A stretch of 64,000 nt of DNA from assembly GCA_964371035.1 (NCBI GenBank), contig CAYJLG010000001.1, positions 62,001 to 126,000 of the forward strand, given 5' to 3'. The notes under the pieces were generated by a model. The model was not told the DNA's origin, did no database searches, and saw nothing but the letters and a program-made list of their open reading frames with translations. Of the stretch, positions 33,779-42,543 are shown one piece after another. This DNA is from UBA1535 sp964371035 (GTDB lineage: Bacteria; Bacillota; Clostridia; Tissierellales; Sedimentibacteraceae). The translations under genes and the position numbers were made by a program. How positions within the stretch are numbered: the stretch's first letter is position 1; each line of letters opens with the position of its first letter.

Positions 33779-34549
33779 TTAAATAATAAAATAAATGAAA
33801 TAATAGACTAAAGGTGCTACAAATAAAACACTATCAAATCTATCTAATATGCCACCATGACCTCTTAAAAAATTGCCATAATCTTTAATATTGTACTCTC
33901 TTTTGATTTTTGAAGCAACAAGATCACCAAACATAGAAAATATTGAAACAAAAATACTAAAAAAGATAATTTTAAAACTAATATTTATATCTAAGAAAAA
34001 GAAGAATATCATAGTTATAATTACACATCCTAATATTCCACCTACAGCACCTTCAACAGTTTTTTTAGGACTAATTGTTGGACATAATTTATGTTTTCCA
34101 AATAATACTCCTGCGAAATAAGCAAAAGTGTCTGTTCCAAAAGCCATAAAATATACAAGCCAAACATATGGAGTGTTATTAAGAAGTGTCATGTGATACA
34201 TCATAACAACAACATAAAGGCCTATTAAAATTGTGTGAGAAAGCCTTAAAATTGAAAATTTAGAGTCAATCACAAATAAAATAAATGTTATCGACAAATA
34301 AACAATCAAAGTTAAAACGACAGAATCAAATTCTATAAAATATTTCGAAAATATAATTGCAAGCGTCAATAAAAAGTTTAAATTAGATTCGTAAGAAAAC
34401 TTAATACCATTATTTAATACCTTTGATAATTCATACACTCCGATACAAATAATGCCGAAGTAAATAAAATCGAAAAAAAGTCCACCTACATATGTAACTA
34501 TTGCAATAAATAATCCCCAAAACAAACCTGTTAAAATTCTGGCACGCAT
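33779..34549 (-). CDS. cdsA: Phosphatidate cytidylyltransferase
   Basis: Makes CDP-diacylglycerol from phosphatidic acid and CTP. It is 256 aa with about seven membrane helices. The signature is SKIKREYNIKDYGNFLRGHG followed by GILDRFDS; an upstream conserved segment is GTDTFAYFAGVLFGKHK and SPKKTVEGAVGG. Its product feeds PgsA. It is 11 nt after uppS. Confidence 0.95.
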   Translation of the reverse strand: MRARILTGLFWGLFIAIVTYVGGLFFDFIYFGIICIGVYELSKVLNNGIKFSYESNLNFLLTLAIIFSKYFIEFDSVVLTLIVYLSITFILFVIDSKFSILRLSHTILIGLYVVVMMYHMTLLNNTPYVWLVYFMAFGTDTFAYFAGVLFGKHKLCPTISPKKTVEGAVGGILGCVIITMIFFFFLDINISFKIIFFSIFVSIFSMFGDLVASKIKREYNIKDYGNFLRGHGGILDRFDSVLFVAPLVYYFIYFII

Positions 34550-34560
34550 ATTATCACCAC

Positions 34561-35286
34561 CTATTGTTTTCCAAATCTTCTTTTTCTATTACTAAATTCT
34601 TCAATAGCATTTAAAAAATGTTCATACTTAAAATCTGGCCACATTAAATCTGTAAAATAAAATTCAGTATAAGCCATCTGATACAACAAAAAATTGCTGA
34701 TTCTAGTTTCGCCACCAGTTCTGATGAGAAAATCTGGATCAGGCAAATTTTTAGTAAATAAATAATCTTTAAACTTATCTTCCGATAAATCATCTATGTT
34801 AATTTTATTATTTTCAATGTCATTTAGCACGTTTTTAACTGCACTAATAATTTCGCTTCTTCCACCATAGCTAAGAGCAATATTTAAATTAAATTTAGTA
34901 TTGTCCTTAGTAACCTGTAAAGCATTTTCAATACCTTTTTTAACTTTTATAGGTAAAGCATCAATATTACCAAGCAAATTGATCTTTATTCCATTACTTG
35001 CTACCCTATCAAGTTCTTTAATCATATATTCTGAAAGTAAATCCATTAAGACGTCTACTTCCTTTTTTTCCCTACCCCAATTTTCAGTAGAAAAGGCATA
35101 TACTGTTAAGCTTTGAATTCCTAATTTTGGTGCAGATTCGACAAGTTCAATCAATCTCTTTACACCTTCTCTATGTCCCATAGCAGTAGGTAGATTTCGA
35201 GATTTAGCCCATCTTCTGTTTCCATCCATAATAATAGCAACATGAGTAGGCACTTTGTTATTTGACATAATATTTTTTATGTTCAT
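34561..35286 (-). CDS. uppS: Isoprenyl transferase (undecaprenyl diphosphate synthase)
   Basis: cis-Prenyltransferase making the C55 lipid carrier for cell-wall synthesis. It is 241 aa. Motifs: VAIIMDGNRRWAKSR with catalytic Asp, LTVYAFSTENW, ALSYGGRSEI and DFLIRTGGETRISNFLLYQ. GAGGT precedes the ATG. A hairpin (35308-35344) separates it from the small ORF upstream. Confidence 0.96.
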   Translation of the reverse strand: MNIKNIMSNNKVPTHVAIIMDGNRRWAKSRNLPTAMGHREGVKRLIELVESAPKLGIQSLTVYAFSTENWGREKKEVDVLMDLLSEYMIKELDRVASNGIKINLLGNIDALPIKVKKGIENALQVTKDNTKFNLNIALSYGGRSEIISAVKNVLNDIENNKINIDDLSEDKFKDYLFTKNLPDPDFLIRTGGETRISNFLLYQMAYTEFYFTDLMWPDFKYEHFLNAIEEFSNRKRRFGKQ

Positions 35287-35307
35287 ACTTACCTCTAATT
35301 AAATAAA

Positions 35308-35344
35308 TTGAAAAGTGAAAAATAAAAATTATCTCACTTTTCAA
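35308..35344 (-). terminator. Hairpin between the 61-aa ORF and uppS
   Basis: TTGAAAAGTGA and TCACTTTTCAA form a perfect 11-bp stem with a 15-nt T-rich loop. On the minus strand TTTATTTAATT follows. It may be a partial terminator or processing site within the operon. Confidence 0.5.
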
Positions 35345-35381
35345 TTATTACTTTACTAAATATATTCTAATAGTTAAAATT

Positions 35382-35567
35382 TTAATAATATGAAATAGTT
35401 AATTTAACATATTCATCAAAAACTTTAACCATAACAACATAAGGTTCAGTTAAATTGTTAAACTTTGAATTAGTTCCTATAATTTTTTCAACCTTAATGA
35501 TTTTATCATAATTATCTTGCAAAAAACTTAAAGAATCTAAAAGTTTACAACCTACTACTTCATTCAT
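35382..35567 (-). CDS. Small protein of unknown function between frr and uppS
   Basis: A 61-codon frame starts one base after the frr stop, with GAGGT in the frr end as ribosome-binding site, so it looks translated and coupled to frr. The sequence begins MNEVVGCKLLDSLSFLQDNY and ends EYVKLTISYY; it has no membrane segment or signal. I do not recognise the family. The placement inside a conserved operon argues for a real gene. Confidence 0.65.
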   Translation of the reverse strand: MNEVVGCKLLDSLSFLQDNYDKIIKVEKIIGTNSKFNNLTEPYVVMVKVFDEYVKLTISYY

Positions 35568-35568
35568 G

Positions 35569-36126
35569 TTAAACCTCTAAAATTTCTTTTTCTTTTTCTT
35601 TATATAGATCATCAATCATTTTAGAAAATTTATCTGTTAGCTTTTGGCCTTCTTCTTCTGCCTTTTTCAAATCATCTTTAGTAATTTCGCTGTTTTTCTC
35701 GAGTTTTTTAACAATATCAATAAAATCTCTTCTTATATTTCTAACAGCTACTTTAGCACTTTCAATTTCCTTTTTAATAACTTTTACAAGTTCTTTTCTT
35801 CTTTCTTCAGTAAGTTGAGGAATCATCAATCTAATTATTTTTCCATCATTAGACGGATTAATACCTAAGTCAGAAGCTTGAATAGCTTTTTCAATATCTT
35901 TAATCGTTGTACTATCATATGGCTGAATAATTAAAGCTCTAGGTTCAGGAGCTGAAATATTAGCCATTTGATTAATAGGAGTCATTGTTCCATAGTAGCT
36001 AACTTGAATCTTATCAAGAAGTTTAGGATTTGCTCGTCCTGCTCTTATCGTACCAAGTTCTTCTTTCAAAAAATTGATTGATTTTTGCATTTGTTCTTCA
36101 TGTTTTACTAATTCTTGTTTATACAT
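35569..36126 (-). CDS. frr: Ribosome recycling factor
   Basis: Splits post-termination ribosomes with EF-G. It is 185 aa, full length. Seen: ELGTIRAGRANPKLLDKIQV, the hinge region YYGTMTPINQMANISAPEPR and IRLMIPQLTEERRKELVKVI. It follows pyrH by 2 nt. Confidence 0.97.
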   Translation of the reverse strand: MYKQELVKHEEQMQKSINFLKEELGTIRAGRANPKLLDKIQVSYYGTMTPINQMANISAPEPRALIIQPYDSTTIKDIEKAIQASDLGINPSNDGKIIRLMIPQLTEERRKELVKVIKKEIESAKVAVRNIRRDFIDIVKKLEKNSEITKDDLKKAEEEGQKLTDKFSKMIDDLYKEKEKEILEV

Positions 36127-36128
36127 TA

Positions 36129-36842
36129 CTATACCTCCTTGATTATAGTTCCGATATTTTCACCTGAAACTATTCTATTTATATTATTTGGGTCTTCAAT
36201 ACCAAATACTAAAATTGGTATCTTATTATCCATACATAAAGATGTTGCAGTAGAATCCATGATTTTTAAACCTTGATTTAAAACATCAATATAAGTTAAT
36301 TCATCATATTTCTTTGCATCAGGGTTTTTCTTTGGATCTTCAGAATAAACTCCATCAACACCGTTTTTTGCTAATAAAATTATATCTGCATTAACTTCCG
36401 CGGCTCTTAAAGCCGCAGTAGTGTCAGTAGAAAAATAAGGGTTTCCTGTACCACCTGCAAAAATTACTACTTTATTTGAATCTAGATGTCTAACAGCTTT
36501 TCGTCTAATATATAGTTCAGCTATCTGTTTCATCTCTATAGATGTCTGCACAACTGTTTCAACACCTATTTTTTCTAAATGAGTTTGAAAAGCTAACCCA
36601 TTTATTATTGTTCCCAACATCCCCATATAATCAGAAGTAGTTCGATCCATATCTTTTGCAGACGCACCTCTCCAGAAGTTTCCACCGCCAACTACTATAG
36701 CAACTTGTGTTCCCATTTCACTAACTTTTTTAACTTCTTTTGCAATAGACATAATTGTGCTTTCATCTACTCCATGCCCTTTGTTTCCTGAGAGTGCTTC
36801 TCCGCTAATTTTCAATAAAATTCTTTTATATTTACAGTTCAT
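36129..36842 (-). CDS. pyrH: Uridylate kinase
   Basis: UMP kinase of pyrimidine nucleotide synthesis. Start at 36842 (AAAGGAGG upstream) gives 237 aa. Seen: RILLKISGEALSG, VAIVVGGGNFWRG, FAGGTGNPYFSTDTTAALRA and the C-terminal NINRIVSGENIGTII. The frame opens 6 codons earlier, within the ribosome-binding site. Confidence 0.96.
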   Translation of the reverse strand: MNCKYKRILLKISGEALSGNKGHGVDESTIMSIAKEVKKVSEMGTQVAIVVGGGNFWRGASAKDMDRTTSDYMGMLGTIINGLAFQTHLEKIGVETVVQTSIEMKQIAELYIRRKAVRHLDSNKVVIFAGGTGNPYFSTDTTAALRAAEVNADIILLAKNGVDGVYSEDPKKNPDAKKYDELTYIDVLNQGLKIMDSTATSLCMDNKIPILVFGIEDPNNINRIVSGENIGTIIKEV

Positions 36843-36869
36843 ACTTCCTCCTTTGTACATATTTAATTA

Positions 36870-36896
36870 ATGGAGAACCAAATAATAGTTCTCCAT
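36870..36896 (-). terminator. Hairpin after tsf
   Basis: ATGGAGAAC/GTTCTCCAT, 9-bp stem, 9-nt loop, 10 nt after the tsf stop; followed by TAATTAAAT on the minus strand. Likely a weak terminator or processing hairpin, as downstream genes continue the same order. Confidence 0.5.
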
Positions 36897-36905
36897 TATA
36901 TAATA

Positions 36906-37826
36906 TTACATATTTAATTGTTTAGCAACTTCTTCTGCAAAATTTTCTGATTTTTTTTCAATTCCTTCGCCAACTTCAAATCTCTTAACATCAGCAATTT
37001 TAATATCTTTACCTAATTTCTTAGAAATATTTTCAATCAATTTGCCAACTGTTATATCTGAATCTTTAACGAAAACTTGTTCAACTAAACAAATTTCTTT
37101 CAATTCTTTTTGTAATCTACCTTCAACCATTTTTTCAACTATGTTTTGAGGCTTTCCTTCATTTAATGCTTGAGCCATTAATATTTCTCTCTCATGAGCA
37201 ATATATTCTTGATCAACATCATCTCTAGTGATATATTTAGGATTCATAGCTGCAACTTGCATAGCTAAATCTTTTCCAAGTTCCTCTAACTCGCATGCAC
37301 AAGCATCAGACTCAAGACCAACTATAACAGCAATCTTTCCAGCACCGTGAATATATCCAACTACTGCTCCGCTATTTACTTCTATAGTATCAAATCTTCT
37401 TACATTCATGTTTTCGCCTATTTTAGCGATTTTAGCAGTCAATACCTCTTGTACTGTTTCTGCTTGTCCTAAGTATGAAGCAGCCTTTAACTCTTCTACA
37501 TCTGCAAAATTGTTTTCAACTACTATCTTAGCTGTATTGCTAACAAATTCTTTGAATTCTTCGTTTTTAGCAACAAAGTCTGTCTCAGAGTTAACTTCTA
37601 CTACAGCACCTTTTTTTCCATCTTCAGCAACAGCTATTGAAGCTATACCTTCAGCAGCAATTCTACCTGATTTTTTAGCAGCCTGAGCAAGTCCTTTTTC
37701 TCTTAAAAAATCTATAGCTTTAGCCATGTCACCATCACATTCAGCTAATGCTTTTTTACAATCCATCATACCTGCATTTGTCGTTTCTCTTAATTCTTTT
37801 ACCATAGAAGCAGTAATATTTGCCAT
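36906..37826 (-). CDS. tsf: Elongation factor Ts
   Basis: Nucleotide-exchange factor of EF-Tu. It is 306 aa. Seen: the UBA-like N-terminus ELRETTNAGMMDCKKALAEC, AVVEVNSETDFVAKN and VGYIHGAGKIAVIVGLESD. Separated from rpsB by a strong hairpin (37848-37891). Confidence 0.97.
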   Translation of the reverse strand: MANITASMVKELRETTNAGMMDCKKALAECDGDMAKAIDFLREKGLAQAAKKSGRIAAEGIASIAVAEDGKKGAVVEVNSETDFVAKNEEFKEFVSNTAKIVVENNFADVEELKAASYLGQAETVQEVLTAKIAKIGENMNVRRFDTIEVNSGAVVGYIHGAGKIAVIVGLESDACACELEELGKDLAMQVAAMNPKYITRDDVDQEYIAHEREILMAQALNEGKPQNIVEKMVEGRLQKELKEICLVEQVFVKDSDITVGKLIENISKKLGKDIKIADVKRFEVGEGIEKKSENFAEEVAKQLNM

Positions 37827-37847
37827 TTTAATTTCCTCCTTATTTAA

Positions 37848-37891
37848 AAAAAGTAAGGTAATAAGGAGAATTCCCTTAATCCTTACTTTTT
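37848..37891 (-). terminator. Terminator-like hairpin between rpsB and tsf
   Basis: AAAAAGTAAGG and CCTTACTTTTT (11 bp) enclose a second palindrome (GGGAATTCTCC), followed by T residues on the minus strand. It may lower tsf relative to rpsB expression by partial termination. Confidence 0.65.
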
Positions 37892-37940
37892 TAACGCTTA
37901 ATATTTAATTTCTATTACGTATTATTAGTAATTTAGTGTA

Positions 37941-38723
37941 TTATTCTTGTTCTTGAGTTTCTTCAACAACTTCTTCGTTTTCTTCAACAGTTTCTTCTGA
38001 AACATCTTCAAATTCTTCAGTTGGTACATCTGTAAGTTGCTCACCTTGTTTACCTTCGATAACAGCATCAGCAATTGTTGCAGTTAACAATTTAACAGCT
38101 CTTATAGCATCGTCATTACCTGGGATTACTAAATCAACTTCATCAGGATCACAGTTAGTATCAACTATAGACACTACAGGGATACCTAAGATTTTAGCTT
38201 CTTGAACAGCTATTTTTTCTTTTCTAGGATCAACTACAAACAAAACTCCTGGAACATTTTCCATGTTTTTGATTCCACCTAAGAATTTTTCAAGTCTTTC
38301 AGCTTCATGTCTTAATTTAATAACTTCTTTCTTTGGAAGTAAATCAAAAGTTCCATCTTCTTCCATTTTAGTAAGTTCATGCAATCTGTTAATTCTAGCT
38401 TTAATAGTTTTGTAGTTTGTTAGCATACCACCTAACCATCTTTGGCTTACAAAGTGCATTCCACATCTTAAAGCTTCTGATTTAGTAGCTTCTTGAGCTT
38501 GCTTTTTTGTACCTACAAACAGAACTTCTCCTCCATTTGCAACTACATCCTTAACGAAAGCATATGCTTCGTCAACTTTATCGCTTGTCTTTTGCAAGTC
38601 GATAATATAAATTCCATTTCTTTCTGTGAAGATGTATTCAGCCATCTTAGGGTTCCATCTTCTAGTTTGATGTCCAAAATGAACACCGGCTTCTAATAGT
38701 TTTTTCATACTTACTATCGCCAT
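37941..38723 (-). CDS. rpsB: 30S ribosomal protein S2
   Basis: Ribosomal protein of the 30S body-head junction. Start at 38723 (AAAGGAGGAATTTAAA upstream) gives 260 aa. Seen: LLEAGVHFGHQTRRWNPKM, VSQRWLGGMLTNYKTIKARI and VPGVLFVVDPRKEKIAVQEA, with a Glu-rich C-terminal tail of about 35 residues longer than many S2 proteins. The frame extends upstream to 38762 but without a ribosome site. Confidence 0.96.
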   Translation of the reverse strand: MAIVSMKKLLEAGVHFGHQTRRWNPKMAEYIFTERNGIYIIDLQKTSDKVDEAYAFVKDVVANGGEVLFVGTKKQAQEATKSEALRCGMHFVSQRWLGGMLTNYKTIKARINRLHELTKMEEDGTFDLLPKKEVIKLRHEAERLEKFLGGIKNMENVPGVLFVVDPRKEKIAVQEAKILGIPVVSIVDTNCDPDEVDLVIPGNDDAIRAVKLLTATIADAVIEGKQGEQLTDVPTEEFEDVSEETVEENEEVVEETQEQE

Positions 38724-38829
38724 TTTAAATTCCTCCTTTTGTTTAACATCCGACATCTTCATATTTACTCAAGACTTCACTCAGAAGCACACCTATCATA
38801 AATCAAATGCCGTGATTATTACCTCAAGA

Positions 38830-38858
38830 ATTATATCATAATAAAATCATTATATCAA
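38830..38858 (-). promoter_or_regulatory. Promoter of the rpsB-polC cluster
   Basis: TTGATA (38858-38853), 17-bp spacer, TATAAT (38835-38830). A leader of about 100 nt before rpsB holds short inverted repeats (CTTC...GAAG). The remainder of this 421-bp gap is the repeat at 38896-39142. Confidence 0.78.
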
Positions 38859-38895
38859 TACATTTTTTGTAAAAAAATTAATTTTTTTCTGACTA

Positions 38896-39142
38896 GTTAC
38901 TATCCACAGTTAACATATGTACCCAAAGGAAAAAAATAAAATTTGTCGCTGGTACTACAATTGGGAAGTTGTATGGTTCAGTTTTATTCGCAAAGTCATA
39001 ACGCAGTATATTTTGGGGGCTAAGCCAAAGATGACTAAAACGCTCATAAAACTATCACACAACTTAATCCAATCTCCATAAGGCTTCCATATTTTATTAT
39101 TTTTTCCTTTATTAACACCATAATTCGACTGTGAGTAGTAAC
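38896..39142 (+). mobile_element. 247-bp MITE-like repeat, copy B
   Basis: Starts GTTACTATCCACAGT, ends ACTGTGAGTAGTAAC, and matches copy A almost throughout, differing by scattered substitutions and compensating single-base indels. The 8-bp flanks (TCTGACTA, GATTATTT) do not match, so its duplication has decayed or was never formed. It ends 3 nt from the topA stop codon. Confidence 0.85.
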
Positions 39143-39144
39143 GA

Positions 39145-41340
39145 TTATTTTCTCTTGTTTTCCTTTTCACACTTCAAACAAGTCAATTCTTCGCCTTTTT
39201 TCACTAAATCATTCCCACAATTTTCACACTTTTCATTAGTAGGTTGATGCCAAGATATAAAATCACAATCTGGATATCCTTCACATCCAAAAAATTTTCT
39301 TCCTTTTTTAGTAAATTTCACTACTATGTCTTTATTGCACTTCGGACAAGTTGCATCTACCTTTTGTAATATTTGTTTTGTGTTTTTACAACTTGGATAT
39401 TTGGAACAAGCTAAAAATTCGCCATATCTACCTTTTCTTTTTAGCATTTTTTCTCCGCAAACTTCACAATCAATATCTGTCAATTCTGCAGTTTCAGTTT
39501 GGTTAATCTTCTTAGTTGTTTTACATTCTGGATAATTAGGACATGCTAAAAATTTACCAAATCTACCTTTTTTAACAACCATGAATGCTTTACATTCAGG
39601 ACACTCTTCTTCACTAACTTCATCTGGAATTTCAATTTTTTCTATTTCATTATCTGCAATATCTAAAAGAGTTTTAAATTCTACATAAAAATCGGTAATT
39701 ACATCGTGCCAGTCAATCTTACCATTAGCAACATCATCAAGACGATTCTCAAGTTGAGCAGTAAATTTATCATTAACTACATTATTAAAATACTTAACTA
39801 CCATTTCATCAACAGTCAGACCCATCTCAGTAGGCATAAGTGAACCTTTATCCTTGACTACATATTCTCTATTAGTAATAGTAATAATAGTAGGTGCATA
39901 GGTACTCGGTCTGCCTATTCCCATAACTTCCATAGTTTTAATCAATGTAGCTTCTGTATACCTAGCTGGTGGTTTAGTAAAATGTTTTTCAGGTAAAATC
40001 TTGCTAATTTCAATCAGATCACCTTCATTAATATTTGGGAGCATTACATCTTTCGAACCATCGCTATAAGTATATATTTTCTTGTATCCTTCAAACTGCA
40101 TAATGCTACCAGAAGATTTGAAAATGTGATTATTACTATTAAATACTATAGTAGTAGTATCAAATTCAGCATCAGACATTTGAGACGCTGTAAATCGTCT
40201 CCATATCAAATTGTACAATTTAAACTGATCATTAGTTAAAGAATCTTTTATTGATTCAGGATCCTTAAAAATATAAGTAGGTCTAATAGCTTCATGTGCA
40301 TCTTGAGAATCAGATTTATTTTTTTTGCTAAAATCATTCTTTGAATAATACTTTTTCCCAATGTTATTTTCAATGAAATCTTTAACATTTGCTCTTGCTT
40401 CATCAGATATTCTGAATGAATCTGTTCTAATATAAGTAACTAAACCTACGCTTCCTTCACCTTTGATGTTGATTCCTTCATATAACTGTTGAGCAATCAT
40501 CATAGTTTTTTTAGATGAAAAATTCAATTTTTTATTTGCTTCTTGTTGCAAGCTACTAGTAGTAAACGGTGGATATGCTTTTTTCAAAGTTCTTTTTTTC
40601 TCTACTTTAGAAACTGGCAATTTTTCTTTATCTATTTCACTTAAAACAGCATCCGTCTCGGCTTGATTTTTAAGTTTTACCTTCTTAATCTTTCCTTTTT
40701 CTTCAATCCCAAAATATGCTGCTTCAAACTTTTTCTTCTTATCAGTAAGCTCTACGTCTAAAGTCCAATATTCCTCTGAAACGAAATTACTAATTTCTCT
40801 TTCCCTATCACAAATCAACTTTAGAGCTACAGATTGAACTCTACCTGCACTTAGGCCTTTTTCAATCTTTCTCCAAAGAAGCGGACTAATGTTGTACCCT
40901 ACCAATCTATCTAGAATTCGCCTAGCTTGTTGAGCATCAACTAAATCTGTGTCTATCTTTCTTGGGTTTTTTGCAGCTTTTTTTATTGCATCTTTAGTAA
41001 TTTCATTAAATTCGATACGATTTAATTCATTATTATCTAAATCAAGCAATTTAGACAAATGCCAAGATATAGCCTCCCCTTCGCGGTCAGGGTCAGTCGC
41101 TAAAAATACTTGTTTCGCCTTTTTGCTTTCCTTTTTAAGTTCTTTTATTACATCACCCTTGCCTCTTATAGTAATATATTGAGGTTCGAAGTTGTTTTCT
41201 GTATCTATGCCAAGCTTGCTTTTGGGAAGATCCCTCACATGACCTACAGAAGCTTTTACTACATACCCACTACCCAAAAATTTGCCTATTGTCTTCGCTT
41301 TAGCGGGTGATTCGACAATTACCAACTTTTTTTTATCCAT
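39145..41340 (-). CDS. topA: DNA topoisomerase I
   Basis: Type IA enzyme relaxing negative supercoils. Start at 41340 (GGAGA upstream) gives 731 aa. Seen: TOPRIM (KLVIVESPAKAKTIGKFLG and ATDPDREGEAISWHL) and the active-site Tyr in SVGLVTYIRTDSFRIS. The C-terminus has three Topo_C4 zinc fingers (CPEC...CPNYPEC, CEVC...CSKYPSC, CPKC...CEGYPDC) and a final CENC...CLKC pair. Last gene after dprA. Confidence 0.97.
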   Translation of the reverse strand: MDKKKLVIVESPAKAKTIGKFLGSGYVVKASVGHVRDLPKSKLGIDTENNFEPQYITIRGKGDVIKELKKESKKAKQVFLATDPDREGEAISWHLSKLLDLDNNELNRIEFNEITKDAIKKAAKNPRKIDTDLVDAQQARRILDRLVGYNISPLLWRKIEKGLSAGRVQSVALKLICDREREISNFVSEEYWTLDVELTDKKKKFEAAYFGIEEKGKIKKVKLKNQAETDAVLSEIDKEKLPVSKVEKKRTLKKAYPPFTTSSLQQEANKKLNFSSKKTMMIAQQLYEGINIKGEGSVGLVTYIRTDSFRISDEARANVKDFIENNIGKKYYSKNDFSKKNKSDSQDAHEAIRPTYIFKDPESIKDSLTNDQFKLYNLIWRRFTASQMSDAEFDTTTIVFNSNNHIFKSSGSIMQFEGYKKIYTYSDGSKDVMLPNINEGDLIEISKILPEKHFTKPPARYTEATLIKTMEVMGIGRPSTYAPTIITITNREYVVKDKGSLMPTEMGLTVDEMVVKYFNNVVNDKFTAQLENRLDDVANGKIDWHDVITDFYVEFKTLLDIADNEIEKIEIPDEVSEEECPECKAFMVVKKGRFGKFLACPNYPECKTTKKINQTETAELTDIDCEVCGEKMLKRKGRYGEFLACSKYPSCKNTKQILQKVDATCPKCNKDIVVKFTKKGRKFFGCEGYPDCDFISWHQPTNEKCENCGNDLVKKGEELTCLKCEKENKRK

Positions 41341-41440
41341 GCATATCTCCAATCTATATTAAAACTATTGCATTTATTTTTTACCTACAAATTGTAGGAT
41401 ATAACATGTTATTAAATTTTGCAAGAAAAAATTTTAATAT

Positions 41441-42538
41441 TTATATGATCATAAACTTCTTACCTGCGATTTGTCTAACAAACCCTTTCATTTCTAATAT
41501 AGTCAAGTTGCTTAAAATTTCACCTATACCTATGTTGATTTCATAAGATAACTCGTCTAAAGATTTTTCATTTTCTTTTAAAGATTCGATTATGCACTTT
41601 TCGGTTGAACTTAGATTGTCATAGTTAATTTTTATCTTTTTTGTTTTTTCTGTGAAATTTTTAAATTCACCTATTTCATCTAATATATCATCTACATGCA
41701 TGACAAGTTTGGCACCATCACGTATCAGTCTATTGGTGCCAGCACTGTATAGACTGTTTATGTTACCAGGAAGTGCGAAGACATCTCTGCCTTGATTAGC
41801 TGCGTGCCCTGCTGTTATCAATGTTCCACTTTTTTCTTGTGCTTCTACTACTAGTACTCCAGAACTAAGTGCGCTAATTATTCTATTTCTATGAGGAAAA
41901 TTATATGGAATTGGGTGGGTTCCTAAAGGATACTCAGAAACAATTACTCCATATTTTTCCTCTATGTCTCTATAAATATTTTCATTTTTTGCAGGATACG
42001 TCATATCTATTCCTGTTGCAATAACACCTATAGTTTTTCCATTTGATGCAATTGCACTTTTATGTGCTATAGCATCTATTCCAAGTGCTAATCCACTTGC
42101 TATGCAAATACCATACGAAGATAATTCTCTAGCAAATTTTTCTGCATAATATTTGCCATACGAAGTTGCTTTTCTAGATCCGACTATTGCAACAGACAAC
42201 ATGTTCAAACAAGATACATCACCCTTGTAGTACAAAATATATGGTGCATCTTTAATGTTTTTTAGTTTTTCAGGATAATCCACATCAGATTGAATTAAAA
42301 CTTTAATGTTTTGTTTATAGGCATCATCTCTAAATTTATTTTCAAAATAATCTTTCCGAGTAATCAACCTATCTATTACAGCAGGTTTTAAAAAAGATAA
42401 GTTTTCACGCTCTTCATTTATACAATCCCATATTTCCTGTAAATCATCAAAATATTCTAATAGATAGCTATATGTATTGACATTGGCATTTATCGAATCA
42501 CTAAGCCAAGAAACAATCAATCTTTCATCTATGTTCAC
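41441..42538 (-). CDS. dprA: DNA-processing protein DprA
   Basis: Loads RecA on incoming single-stranded DNA during transformation. It is 365 aa. The Rossmann-like core has AIVGSRKATSYGKYYAEKFA, ASGLALGIDAIAHKSAI, SEYPLGTHPIPYNFPHRNRI and SGTLITAGHAANQGRDVFAL. A C-terminal winged helix (STEKCIIESLKENEKSLDEL) is present. It overlaps nothing; 5 nt after comM. Confidence 0.95.
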   Translation of the reverse strand: MNIDERLIVSWLSDSINANVNTYSYLLEYFDDLQEIWDCINEERENLSFLKPAVIDRLITRKDYFENKFRDDAYKQNIKVLIQSDVDYPEKLKNIKDAPYILYYKGDVSCLNMLSVAIVGSRKATSYGKYYAEKFARELSSYGICIASGLALGIDAIAHKSAIASNGKTIGVIATGIDMTYPAKNENIYRDIEEKYGVIVSEYPLGTHPIPYNFPHRNRIISALSSGVLVVEAQEKSGTLITAGHAANQGRDVFALPGNINSLYSAGTNRLIRDGAKLVMHVDDILDEIGEFKNFTEKTKKIKINYDNLSSTEKCIIESLKENEKSLDELSYEINIGIGEILSNLTILEMKGFVRQIAGKKFMII

Positions 42539-42543
42539 CTATG

